A stretch of DNA of 64,000 nt from positions 62,001 to 126,000 of the forward strand of contig WHVD01000038.1 of NCBI GenBank assembly GCA_015178975.1. Reading direction: 5' to 3'. Below, piece after piece: positions 20,300-31,857 of this stretch (positions are counted from its first letter, which is position 1; the number at the start of each line of letters is the position of its first letter). Source of the stretch: Hysterangium stoloniferum. Taxonomy: Eukaryota > Basidiomycota > Agaricomycetes > Hysterangiales > Hysterangiaceae. A model generated the notes under the pieces. The model saw only the letters and a list, made by a program, of their open reading frames with translations, was not told where the DNA came from and made no database searches. Both the position numbers and the translations under genes were made by a program.

Positions 20300-23200
20300 T
20301 AAATCTTACTTCAGAACCCATCAGAAGTCTCACCTTTCGAGCTCTCATAGAATCAGGTTCAACCCATTGTTTTATAGATACAGGTTTTTCCCAAAAAAAT
20401 CAGTTAAAAACCTATGCAATAGATCTGATTCCACTCTGACTCTTCAATGGTACCTCAAACTCCATAATCTTGCAAGCCTGTGAACTCCGACTTCAGTTCC
20501 CATGTGGAACCTTTCAGACAGTTACATTTTTTGTAACACAGTTGGACCCAAGCTGCTCTGTGGTTCTAGGACATAACTGGCTCACCCACTACAATCCGTT
20601 GATTGATTGGGTATTGGGCAGTATTTATTTCTGTCCCATCAGCACCCGACATGACTGGTCCACCTGTTTCAGCAAATATGGCCTCTACAGCACCTCCGGC
20701 CCCCATGGCAAATCTGAGCTCTCCGCCGCCCATCTCTCTAATAAACGCCGCAGCTTTTATGAGAGCCATCAAGTTGAATGGCTCCCAAGCATTTACAGTC
20801 AACCTTAAAGTTGACGAAGTCACCGGTTGCTTGCATCTCCGGTGACCGAACCAATTGCAGATTTGGAAGGTGTTCCCAAAAATACCATAAATTTGCAGAT
20901 GTCTTCAGTAAACAAAAAGCTGATCGACTCGCCCCTCACAGGCCTTATAATGTGAAAATTGATATTGAAGATGGTTCACATCTACCCCTAGGCCCAGTTT
21001 ATCCTCTCTTGCAGTCCAAATTATCAGCTATTCGAGATTTCTTGGATGAACATTTGGCTATAGGTTTTATCCGACCCTCAAAGTCTGCTTATGGAGTCCC
21101 TGTCCTATTTGTTTGGAAGAAAGACAGTTCCCTTTGGCTTTGCATTGACTTTCGAGGACTAAATGCAATCACTCAAAAAGATAAGTACCTGTTACCACTA
21201 ATCTCCAATTTACTTGACGCCCCTCAAAAGGCCCGAATCTATACAAAGATAGATCTCAAGCATGCCTATCATTTGGTTTGGATCACTGAAGGCGACAAAT
21301 GGAAAACGGCTTTTCGCACCCGCTATGGTTATTTCGAATGGTTAGTGATGCCTTTCGGTCTCACCAACACTCCATCGGTTTTTCAACGTTTTGTCAATGA
21401 CATCTTTTCCAATCTCCTTGATGTCGACACAGTTGAATATTTAGGTTTCATGATGGGACCCAATGGTCTTTGCATGGATGACTCTAAAATTCAAGCCATT
21501 CAAGATTGGCTGGAACAAAAGGTTAAGGATATTCAGTCCTTTTTAGGCTTTGCCAATTTTTATCGTCGCTTCATTCACAACTACTTAAAAATTACCATTC
21601 TGCTCACTCGTCTTACTTGTAAGGACGCCCCATGGAATTTCTCTGAGGAATGCCAAATGGCATTCTGAGAATTGAAAAGTGCATTTACATCTGCTCCTAT
21701 TTTGTTGCACTGGAAGCCCGACTTCAACTCATTGTGGAAACTGATGCCTTGGATTATGCGCTCGCTGCAATATTGTCCATTATGGACACCGATGGTGAAG
21801 TACACCCAGTAGCCTTTTTGTCTTGCACATTTTCAGCACCCGAACTCAACTATGATGTTCACGATAAAGAACTACTTGCGATATTTGAAGCTTTCAAAAC
21901 ATGGCGACATTATTTGGAAGGATCGGCTCACCCAATAGATGTTATTACCGACCACAAAAATTTAGTTTACTTTTCAACCACAAAACTACTCACCTGTCAG
22001 CAAGCCCGATGGTCTGAATTCCTCTCCACTTTCAACATGGTAATCTGTTTTTATCCTGGCTGCCTTGGTGGGAAACCCAACACTATGACTAGACAATGGG
22101 ACATCTATCCTAAAGAGGGGAGTAGTGACTACACCATGGTTAATCTGCATAATTTCAAGCCTATGTTTTCATCGGAACAACTGTCAGTGTCTATTCGAGC
22201 CACTTGCCTCATTTATCCAGTCTTGTGAAGTGTTATTCTTATGGATACCGAGAAATTACATCAAGATATATTATTGGCAATTCCATCAGACCCAGTCACC
22301 AAAGCACACCTCAATAACCCATCTGACCCCGATCAACCCCGATGGTCACTAGACTCACAAGGTTTCATTAGACTTGACAACTGCATCTATGTACCGGATT
22401 CCGATACCCTTTGGCTGTGAATCCTACAACATAAGCACGATCACCTGATCTCAGGACACTTCGGCCTCAATAAGACTCTTTCACTCATTAGAAGAGAATA
22501 TACATGGCCCAGCATCCGAGATTTTGTTAAGCACTATTGTAAATCTTGTACAATGTGTTTACGCTCTAAATCCCAGTGACACAAACCATATGGCCTACTC
22601 AAACAATTACCAATACTGGAAAAACCCTGGAACTCAATTTCTATGGATTTCATCGAGCACCTACTGGCATCTGAAGGTCCTACAGCAATCCTAGTTGTTG
22701 TGGATCGGCTCACAAAGCAAAGTATGTTCATTCCACCATATGACACGATAACATCTGTACAGTTAGCTGAATTATTTGTCACCCACATATTTTCCAAGCA
22801 TGGCATTCTGTCACATGTCACATCCAATCGTGGATCAGAGTTTGTCTCTCACTTTTTTAGGTCACTCAGAAAAGCACTAGACATGAAGTTACATTTCACT
22901 TCAGGCTATCACCCGGAAGGTGATGGCCAAACCGAATGCATGAATCAAGCTTTGGAGCAGTACATCTGTGTCTATTGTAACTACCAACAAGACAATTAGA
23001 AGTCACTATTACTGCTAGCTGAATTCGCATATAACAACACACTGAATGCCACTACTGGTATTTCGCCTTTATTCGCAAACAATGGCTACAACCCCAATAT
23101 CACAATCCACCCGGAATGTGATCTCACATTCACCCATGCTCAAGACTTTGTTACAAACCTTGACGAGCTACATCAGGAACTTCGTAAAACTATCGCAATG

Positions 23201-23725
23201 GCCCAAGAACGATACCAACAGTCTGCGGATAAGAATCGACTTCCGCCTCCTGATCTCAAGATCGGAGACCAAGTATTCGTTAAAGCTGAGTTTTTCTGAA
23301 CTACTAGACCCTCTAAAAAGCTCTCTGAAAAATATTTAGGTCCTTTTGAAGTTATAGCACAAGCCAGCACACTTTCATGGACGCTTCAGCTTCCCGACAA
23401 CATGCGTGCAGTGCACCTGGTATTTCACATATCTATGTTAGAACCATGTGTTGCTAACAAAATACCAGATTGCATACAACCACCACTGCCACCTGTGATC
23501 ATTGATGGAGAACCCAAATTTGAGATATTGGAGATCCTAGACTCAAAAATCGACAATCGCCGATGCTCATGCAAATTACTTTATTTGGTTAAATGGGCTG
23601 GCTATGAAGGTACAGATGAAGAAACTTCATGGATTCTAGCTACAGAACCCAGCAATGCCTCGGAAATTGTTTTAGGGTTTCATCAGGCCTATCTGAATAA
23701 ACCCGGTCCTCTAAATTCCTTATAA
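20300..23725 (+). mobile_element. Gypsy-2 pol region with chromodomain
   Basis: In order: an aspartic protease trace (LIESGSTHCF, near 20345), reverse transcriptase (FRTRYGYFEWLVMPFGLTN near 21320), RNase H (VETDALDYALAAILS near 21740; FEAFKTWRHYLEG near 21890), integrase (FSKHGILSHVTS near 22795; HFTSGYHPEGDGQTE near 22895) and a C-terminal chromodomain (LYLVKWAGYEGTDEETSW near 23580). The chromodomain identifies a chromovirus, a clade known to target modified histones. The reading frame is broken repeatedly. Confidence 0.92.
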
Positions 23726-24985
23726 AGTCTTTCACGTGGTACCCGACCTTTTTCCGACTATACCTTATGAAATCACGCTTTTGTTTTGTTTAAAATCATT
23801 ATATTTTCCAACTATTTAAAAGTCTCCTCTACCACCTCTCCTTCTTCTCCGGCTTCCAAACCCCCCCCCCCCTCACCAACGGCCACCGATACTTCTTCAC
23901 CAACCTTTTCCGATACCTCAACACCATGCCCACTCCTGTCGCAACTTGACACCTCTAAGTACTGCTCTAGTTGCCCTCCAAGGGACTCTATAATGCTGGT
24001 TTGCTTCTCCAGCCCGATGCCCAAAAGTTGCAACTGCTCGGTCATGAGCCCTGGTTGTCATAGTGTCTCGAATCAGAACTGTGTCATCTCCGAGAAATAG
24101 GTGCAAATGAGGCAATTTTGCTCCTCTAATGCATCAGCCTGCCGTTCTTGGTAGGATCCTTTTCCGTCAGTGTCCGGGAAGACACACCCAAGTTTTTGGT
24201 TGGTGCACTCTTGACAGGTGTACCCCAACCACTTGCCCAATGATGGCCAGTCCGACCCCATTTGGTGCACCTGTTGCACTTGGGGTCATTTTCAGCCCCT
24301 GTTTTAGGGGCTTGTTTTTGTTTCTATAATCAAAAAAAATTAGAAAATTTTAAATTTAGGGATCCGAACCCACCTTGGGGCTCAACGGCCCTGGTACATC
24401 TTCCTTGTCCTCCTCTTCCTCCTCATCATTGGACTCCAAAGGCGTCGCGGCCTGGGGCTAAAAGAAAAAATCATCAGGAAAAGGTTCACAAAAGAATGGG
24501 AACCTACTTACCTTTCCCTCTCACTTTTTCTTCACCCCCTCCTCTCGCGCCTGATTGGCCTCCCACTGCTTCTTCTTTGCAAGCACCACATCCCAGTGCT
24601 TGCGTGTAGCTTCCTCCACTGCCAGTTTCTTCTCCTCTGCCTCGATGGCCACCAGCTCCTCCTTCTCTCTCCACTCCTCCTCCTCATGCACTTTCCTCTT
24701 CTCCTCGAGAAGCCGTCAATGTTCCTGTCCACTAGGTGGTCCACTTGGGACCGACATGGGAGCAACCATCAACCAAACTGGGAATGGCTTCGACCCTGAG
24801 CCTATGGTCATGGTGGTCGAGGGAAGAGAAGTGAAGATTCAAGTGCCAGGACCCCTTAAATCTTTATATGTAAATTTTTACCGAGTCACATGATGTTTTG
24901 ACACACTAACCGTACCTGACAAGCTTTTTATGTACAGAATCTAGATTTTAGGCCTCCTTGGGATTTCAGCCAAATGGGGGGATAC
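23726..24985 (-). mobile_element. Gypsy-2 post-pol region with antisense coding traces
   Basis: Unlike a minimal gypsy element, ~1.26 kb separates pol from the 3' LTR. On the strand opposite to pol, coding-like traces appear: a charged EEKRKVHEEEEWREKEEL-type stretch (24,700 region), a cysteine-bearing segment (YTCQECTNQKLGCVFP, near 24210) and a heptad-rich, possibly coiled-coil segment (MTEQLQLLGIGLEKQ, from 24045). The order charged helix, Cys cluster, coiled coil resembles a small host-like gene carried antisense. I cannot name it. It is broken. Confidence 0.45.
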
Positions 24986-25730
24986 TGTTATGACCGTGTC
25001 GCAACCCGATGGTCCCTGAGGTTATTGCCACTTATTGACAATTCAAGTCATTGCTCAAGCCCTCACATTGGAAGCTGTCGGTTCCCCGACCCTGACGTAT
25101 ACCTTTGCAGTGATCAAACTCTGGTTACGCCCCCATCAAAATATACTCATAGTATCTGGTTAAACTCTGCTATGTCCCTTTCCATTATGATGATCCATTC
25201 TACTCTATGTTTCACACATGTCTAAAAATAATTGTAACTCTTGGACTCTTTCCTTTTCTTGTAATCCCACTCTCGGTTAATATATGGCCTCTGAACTAAT
25301 CGTAACCTTCCTGTTCCTAGTCAGGTTTATTTGTCAATACCACTTTCCGCTCTTCTCCTAGTTAGTAATTTTTAGACACCTGATATTTGTATATAAACCC
25401 ACTGTAGTTGTAGTTACTAGGCAATTAGAATATTGACTCAGAATACCCACTGACATCTATAGAAGTCTCTTACTAAGTACTCCGCTATCCACCTCCATGT
25501 GTGCTCGCCCCCTTTTGGTCCCCGACCCCTTGGCCCGACACTCGACTTATCCCTCGATTCCGATTGGTAGTATTGCCGAGAGGTATTCATTAGGACTAGT
25601 CTTCACCTGCCTGAATTTTAAGGACACCTGATGGATAACTGCGAGGGTGTGCAGCACATAAGCTGAAGCCAAGTCCTTCCAATCGGTCCCCGTCAGTCCA
25701 CCGACATCAGTCAGTTTTCAGTTCTTAACA
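24986..25730 (+). repeat. Gypsy-2 3' LTR
   Basis: 745 bp, TGTTATGACCG to GTTCTTAACA, followed by GCACG. The word matching the self-priming start has changed here (AATTAGAATAT), one of many transition differences from the 5' LTR. Confidence 0.93.
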
Positions 25731-25735
25731 GCACG

Positions 25736-25977
25736 GGTGCACTGCGTGGGTGTGCAAGCACACCACACGAGTGCGTGAGTGCACCACACAGGTATGCAAG
25801 TGCACCACACAGGTATGCAAGTGCACCACACAGGTATGCAAGTGCACCACACAGGTATGCAAGTGCACCACACAGGTATGCAAGTGCACCACACAGGTAT
25901 GCAAGTGTACCGTGCAAGTGCACTGCGCAGATATGCAGGTGCACCATGTGGGTGCACTGTGTAGGTTTGGGGACTGT
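25736..25977. repeat. 21-bp minisatellite, right of Gypsy-2
   Basis: Unit GTGCACCACACAGGTATGCAA, about six near-perfect copies at 25790-25915 with degenerate units on both sides. It continues the tract broken by Gypsy-2 at 18104. All frames are open on both strands, so the ORFs here are not counted as genes. Confidence 0.92.
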
Positions 25978-26000
25978 TGGGTTGTGACACGGTCATAACA
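25978..26000 (-). mobile_element. Orphan start of a Gypsy-2-type LTR
   Basis: On the reverse strand from 26000 the sequence TGTTATGACCGTGTCACAAC is the first 20 bp of the Gypsy-2 LTR. It is fused directly to the minisatellite instead of to the rest of the LTR. It may be the 5' edge of another LTR whose body became minisatellite, or a recombination junction. Confidence 0.6.
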
Positions 26001-26002
26001 AT

Positions 26003-26210
26003 GACCCACACTACTGTGGAATGATAACACTGGTGCAGTTTCATTAATGAAGGATGCTGAGCATAACAATCACATTAAACACATTGACATATGGTATGAA
26101 TACATTTGTGAATAAGTTAATGATGGAGATATTGAAGTATGGCATATTACTTCTTGTGACAATCTCACCAATATTTTCACCAAACTACTTCCAAGCACAT
26201 CACACATAAG
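26003..26210 (+). mobile_element. Ty1/copia RNase H fragment
   Basis: Plus-strand words DNTGAVSLMKDAEHN, KHIDIWYEYICE and LTNIFTKLLP match the C-terminal RNase H end of copia pol (family pattern: DN-GAI-LA, KHIDIRYHFIRE, ADIFTKPLP). Only this end survives. It is an old fossil. Confidence 0.82.
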
Positions 26211-28069
26211 ACCAATGTGCCAGCCCCTGCCAGTGTATGTGCCAACTATTGGGGATTTTAACCTTGTATGGGAGGTGGCTATGATGGAAGTTCACATGAA
26301 TGGGATGATGACAATCAGTGAGTGGTCACAGGAAAGCTTGTATTATAGTATCAATGCCTGCCAATGTGTGCACTTCCTACACAGTAAACACATATCTGTA
26401 ACAATTTTTAACTTTTACCTAATTATAATTTTAGGTCCTGAATAGCCTAAGTAGTTAGCAAGATACTTTATAGTCTATTATACCTGTCTTTGAGGCCTCA
26501 TACCACATTTTGAATATTTCTTCTTTGATTATCAGAAGGAAATATCCCCTTGGACATAGATAAGTTACAATGTGGAATTTATTGGTTTTACTACATCAGA
26601 CAGCATACATACAGGAAAACATTTTCAGAAATTTGAATATTGTCCTCATAGCATGGAGAACTGTCAATGGTACAGTGTGAGTCACTCAAAACCAGCAACT
26701 CCAAGACCAAAAAAATGAAAATGTATCCACACTTCATGACAACATTGAACTCATTCAAGATATAGCTCAGAAGTATGTTTCTTAGTGTAGCTGCAAAGCT
26801 ATCTCAATACTTTTTTGTAATTCAAAAGTTTCAAAAATTTGGTATCAGAAATATGAGTCAGAGTTTGTTGTAGTTTCCCTATCTGGAGGCAAAGTTTTAA
26901 TTACCAGCACAATGGTGCCCATTCCTGTAATGATACTAGCTATTCTTCTAGTTTATGATGATCCCAACACAGCAGCAATGAGATTGGTATTTTCTCACCA
27001 CAAATTCAGCTTGCTTTGCATCAAGACCCTTGCTGTTGGATTTTGAAGTATGAGCAAGCAATAGATACAATAAATTAAATGATCATCACTGATAAGCATC
27101 CATATAATGCCATGTCTTCCAAAAAAAATGCATGGATGGTGTATGTGAGGAAAGAGTCAAAGATTTCTGGCACCAGACACTTCATGGGGGAGAAAGCTCA
27201 AGAAGGTCCTCAACAATGCTGGAATTGAAGTGCTTCATGCCAGATGCATGTTGCTTCCTTCCCAGGTACTGTTTCTTTGTTGGTGGAGGCATTGTATCTC
27301 ACAGAGTACCAGATATGGTGTTAGATGTTGCCCTCCTCAAATGTGAATAGTCACATGACTCGGCCAATTTTCAGTTTTTCTTATTTATGCATATTTCAGT
27401 CATGTTTCCTATCAAAATTTTTTATCTTGCTCTCATATTTAATTCTCTGTTCCCTAGAGAGTTGTCGGGCCTTAGTGACTCACACTGTATGGTTTTCAAA
27501 CTCAGGTAGGTTCCTATGATGCCACATCTATGGTGTCCCCATTATATTTATAATCTTGGGCCTAACCTTGGTTGGAGATTTTTCCCATGATACTAGTTGC
27601 AAGTACACATACTCCATTTGACAACATTATGATTGATGTATCACCCTGAAGAAAAGGCAAAAACCTCATAGATTCAAGTCCAGTACAGGATATATACACA
27701 TTTTGGAGTGTGTATTGACTCCTGCTTTTGTCAACTGTAGGTCACATTCTGGATGGAGTTGCATGTTGTAAGTGAGAACTGCCATGTGCAGATTACATCA
27801 GCCCTATATTAAGGACACAACCATTAAGCTTTGAGAAAGAGAATGTCAACCAAGTATACTGACCTTCAAGACATCTTATTGTATGCTCTCAGCTATTCCA
27901 ACTTCCAACTCATGCTCAAGTGCAACCTTGAATTCAACAACATCACCCACTCAATTGTCTTCCTTACCCCAACAAACAGACTCCCTTTCGACTAGCATTG
28001 AAAAGCCAAAGCTAGCAACCCTTTGATACAGGCTAGAGAAGATGCCCAATATGGCAGGTCTCTGCTTAG
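26211..28069. other. AT-rich stretch without recognised gene
   Basis: About 1.86 kb following the copia fragment. Short open frames exist (for example 27132-27350) but none shows a motif I recognise, and base use is AT-rich and CpG-poor like decayed transposon DNA. Confidence 0.4.
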
Positions 28070-28334
28070 TGTTGGGATAACACCGTAAAACCTTATCATC
28101 ACATGTAAGGCACATACACAGTCATCATTCCCCATGTGGTATTTAAACTGCATAGATACAACATTTACACCTCAGTCCATTATACACCAATACAAGACTG
28201 AGGTGAGTGTTGCTCTGCATAGTATTTCTTTTACCTTTATATTAATTGTATGTATCAGATACATATAGGTATATACAATCAGTCCATTATACACTAATAC
28301 GAGACTGAGATACATATTGAGTTACCTTTTAACA
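28070..28334 (+). mobile_element. Small solo LTR (265 bp) with CTTAG duplication
   Basis: It begins TGTTGGGATAACACCG, ends GTTACCTTTTAACA, and is flanked by CTTAG at 28065-28069 and 28335-28339. Length and end style suit a copia-type LTR. CAGTCCATTATACAC occurs twice inside (28176 and 28280 region). Orientation is uncertain because no internal region remains. Confidence 0.82.
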
Positions 28335-28454
28335 CTTAGCACACCAATTATGACCCTGAAGCAGGAAAGGGAGCTTGGGGCAGAGGAGAGGAACAGGTGG
28401 AGGGAGGAACAGGAAGACTAATCTACTGTAAAGTTCTACATAGCCAAACTATGT

Positions 28455-29088
28455 CTAGTATAGTGAAATCACAGTAAGACTGTGAGTGTAGTTCTTGTGG
28501 TTTGTGATGACATTACCCTCCAAATAGTGTTGCCACAATTTGAAGGCTTCAAAAGTGTGAGAGAAGTTCCTTGTCATGTATGTCATAGTTGAGCTCTGGT
28601 CCAGTAAAAGTCTGGGAGAGAAAGGTGACTGGGTGGATTTCTCCATCAGAGTCCTGGATAGAACAAAATGGCTCCCAATGCATAGTCTGAGACATCCATT
28701 TCAACAATGAGCAGGATGCCTGGTTTCCAATGCAAAAGGATAGGAACTGAAGAAAAAGAATCTTTTAAAATATTGAAAGCTGAATGGCACTTATCATCAA
28801 AATTCCATGCAGCATCCTTATGAGTGAGACAAATAAGGGGAACTGTGATTTTGGAATACTCACAGATAAACAACCAGTAAAAATAGGTAACCTCAGGAAA
28901 GAATGTATGTCTTTAACTTTTTGAGGTTCTGGATGATCTTTGATGACTTGTACTTTGCCTTTATCCATGCAGAGCCTGTCAAGTCCCATAATGAACCCTA
29001 AATATTCCAGGAGTCTGTATCAAAAGCACATTTTTTATAGTTTACAAAAAGTCCATATTGCTGGAATCTCCAGAGAACCTTGTGGACC
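28455..29088 (-). mobile_element. Gypsy pol fragment, reverse strand
   Basis: Reverse-strand traces of reverse transcriptase end and RNase H: LDRLCMDKGKVQVIKDHPEP (28985-28920 region), then HWKPG and DVSDYALGAIL near 28690, then FEAFKLWQHYLEG near 28540. It resembles the pol of Gypsy-1 and Gypsy-2 but is CpG-depleted and broken in several places. Confidence 0.82.
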
Positions 29089-29094
29089 TACTTG

Positions 29095-30060
29095 TCATGT
29101 TGCACGGGTTCCTTATATTGAAACCAATGCATCTGACTATGTGCTAGCTGCAATTCTTTCCATTATCACTTCCAATGAAGAAATTCACCCAGTTGCTTTC
29201 CTTTCCAGAACCTTTACCTCTACAGAACTCAACTTTGATGTCCATGACAAAGAGCTCCTTGCCATTTTTGAGGTGTTCAAGACTTGGCATCATTACCTCA
29301 AAGCTTCTTACTCATCAGCAAGCCTGATGGTCAGAATACCTTTCTCAATTCAACCTTGTAATTCATCTTTGGCATGGCCACCTGGGTGGCAAACCTGGTG
29401 CCATGGCTCGATGATGGGATGTCTACCTTAAAGAGGGGACCAATGACTATGCAGCAGTCAATCCACACAATTTCAAGCCTATCTTTACCTCTGAACAACT
29501 AAAAGCATCCCTTTGAGCCTCCTCTCTAGTCACACCAATACTTTGCAGTGTCACTGTTATGGATATCACAAAGCTGCATCAAGACATCCTATTGGACCTC
29601 TGAAATGACCCAATCACTAGTTCCCATCTCAACAAACCTAAAACCTCATCTGGACCCCAGTGGACTTAGGATTCAAGTGCTTTATTTGCCTCAGTGGCAG
29701 AATCCACATACCACACACTGGAACACTTTGTTTGTGCATTCTACAGCATGCTCATGACCACCCCATCTCTGGCCACTATGGATCCAACAAAACCCTTAGT
29801 ATTATCTGTCAATAATACACCTGGCTGGCCCTCCACACAATTGTAAAAAGCTATTGCAAGTCTTGCACCACCTGTATGCAATCCAAAACCCAAAGACACA
29901 AACCCTGTGGTCTACTTAAGTAACTCCTTGTACTGGAGCTCCTGTGGAACTCAATTTCCATGGATTCCATCAAGCACCTCCCTCCCTCACAATCCTTTAC
30001 CTCTATACTAGTTGTTTTTGACAGATGCACTGAGCAGAGCATTTTCATACCAATAAATGT
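29095..30060 (+). mobile_element. Gypsy pol fragment, plus strand
   Basis: Starts abruptly in RNase H (IETNASDYVLAAILS near 29120; HDKELLAIFEVFKTWHHYL near 29245) and continues into integrase traces (29850-30000, matching the region after HHCC in Gypsy-1). It meets the preceding fragment head to head near 29,090. The two overlap in protein coverage, so they are separate copies. It is a broken fossil ending where the beta repeat begins. Confidence 0.82.
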
Positions 30061-30063
30061 TTG

Positions 30064-30390
30064 CGTTGTGGGCCTGATGCCTTCTTGGAATATGGGGGAT
30101 GGCGTCAGGGAGGGATGAATGAGGGCCCCCCGTCGGTATAATTGGTTCCACGCCATCACCAGCAATCGGGTGGGGACGGGGACACCGGCATCAGCAGATG
30201 GGAAATGGCTCCCGGGGTGCGATTGTCTACCTGAGAGGATTCCGCCCGTTTGGCATCTGAGGGTCAATACAGGATGCGTGGAGCTTGTTGGTATAGGTAC
30301 AGGCGTTGGTGAAAAAGGATAGGAGGTGGTATGTGCAGAAGGATGGAAGGGTGAATATTGATTAGAGGGTAGCATGCCATATTAGGCAAA
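30064..30390 (-). repeat. Beta repeat, copy 1 (3' part)
   Basis: Reverse-strand translation FHPSAHTTSYPFSPTPVP and LTLRCQTGG with LSGRQSHP matches the beta copies at 44.5-45.0, 46.2-46.8 and 49.05-49.76 kb. Only the later part of the unit is present. It abuts the gypsy fragment without an obvious junction signal. Confidence 0.72.
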
Positions 30391-30619
30391 ATTTCCGAAG
30401 ACGGGAGATCCACGTTAGATTCGGACACGGGGGGACACAAGGACTCGTCTTGTTTCTTTCAGTTTAATACACTATTTACGACACATCAAGCCGAATTGCC
30501 CCCCACATTTGGACCCAAATTGGGGGTCGAAACGGCCACCGCTTACCACACCATTGCCCACAATTCGTTGGAGCAACACGCCTGACATCACCCAGTCAGG
30601 CTATAAGGCTGAATATTTA

Positions 30620-31700
30620 AATACTATACACATTGTCTCTTCCTGGTAATCATCATCAAGCGGGCGATCCACGTATCAATCACTACTGAAGAGCTGGTTG
30701 AGCAGTATGAACGGTAATCCCAGATTTCAATTGTGGCCAGAGTGTAACTAATAGGTCTTTCCAGACGTTATTACAAGTATGAGGAAGATCATCTTTCTTC
30801 TTGCATGTTCAACTTGCATGCATTGCCGCACGTTGTAGTCCATGGGCCTCCCTATGGAGTATTTTGCAGGATGCTCGGTGCACAAATCACTTGCTGCCTC
30901 CATCTTTATGCTACACTGTCACAATATAACAAGAGAGCAGCTCAGTTTTCTCAGATTAAAGCTCGGTATTCAGTTGTATGGAATCATCTGTCAACAGACG
31001 CAATAGAGGGTGCTCAAATGCAGTTTGAAAAGAAGTACACACGATGTCAGCGTTACATTGCGGTCTTTCTCAAGTTAGTTCACCCTAAGTATCCAATGAT
31101 TATTCAGATGAAAAATATATTCTGAATCCAATCTAGTAGTGCTGTGACGTGGGCCCAATCCTCAAACATTCGTGATTCATCTTCTGTACAAGTCAGTCAT
31201 CGTTTATGCTCTTATATGTTTCATATCTACTGACACATCAGCACAGTATGAACTCTTAGTGAAAAATCGCGGCTGTGGCGCGTATGAACCAGCAGAGATC
31301 CGTTAAGTGTTCTACAACCAGCTACATTATATCCTGGATTCCAAACTACTGCGATTGCAATAACTCAATGTCCAGCATGCCGGTCGAACACTCTAGCATA
31401 CATGAAACCCTGGATCACCAATGGCAAAGACGCCACCATGGAAGTGACATCCCACAAGAGGATGTCCACAGTTATTTACATTGATCTTCGGACGATTCAA
31501 TGTGCTGTGGGTCGAGTCGAGTGCGCCCAGGATTGGTTCATTATTGACCGCAGTGGCAGTACGGCATGCACAGGATATAGCCAGGTGACCTTGACAACGG
31601 GAGGTCACCAGCGTCCACCAGAGCGCCGCTGGGCAGACCACCACCTTATCACTCGCCGCAAACAGTTGTCTCAGAAGATTGAACTTTGTCAGCTAGTGTA
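30620..31700 (+). pseudogene. CACTA-like transposon fragment with DUF4218 region
   Basis: TTEELVEQYER leads to a 51-nt GT-AG intron (30714-30764). The next exon continues RYYKYEEDHLSSCMFNLHAL and carries LSQYNKRAAQFSQIKARYSV to a stop at 31125. The pattern Y-KYEE-LS-C-FN-HALLH followed by N-RA-Q-AQ-SQIKARYG is one I associate with DUF4218 in fungal CACTA/Plavaka-type transposons, which cut and paste using a DDE transposase. Mid-domain sequence (after ALPH) departs from the pattern, suggesting a frameshift. Beyond 31125, DLRTIQCAVGRVE in another frame (31490) may be further exon sequence. The transposase core itself is not in the window. Confidence 0.5.
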
Positions 31701-31857
31701 GAGGGTGGCTAGGGGAAACGGGATAGTAACGGTTTCGAGCTGACGAGAGCTCTCATCAGGGGGATACCGCTACCCCGACCGCATCGCCCATCCAGAATTA
31801 CTGATTAGGAATCTACTACTGAGCCTGGTCCAAAGGGAGTGATAAGATAGTCGATTC

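Larger units (their letters stand above)
18105..25730 (+). mobile_element. Gypsy-2, end-to-end Ty3/gypsy chromovirus, broken
   Basis: A 7,626-bp element with two LTRs in direct orientation and GCACG at both 18100-18104 and 25731-25735. Parts in order are 5' LTR, gag, protease, reverse transcriptase, RNase H, integrase and chromodomain, then a ~1.26-kb non-pol region, then the 3' LTR. The two LTRs differ at roughly 25 places in the first ~255 bp by eye, mostly transitions, so it is an old insertion. The coding region is broken in many places (on the order of ten), so it is a fossil. Confidence 0.95.

Noticed and set aside
25711-26069. Overlapping ORFs on both strands in the 21-bp array
   Set aside because: A repeat artefact; all frames are open.
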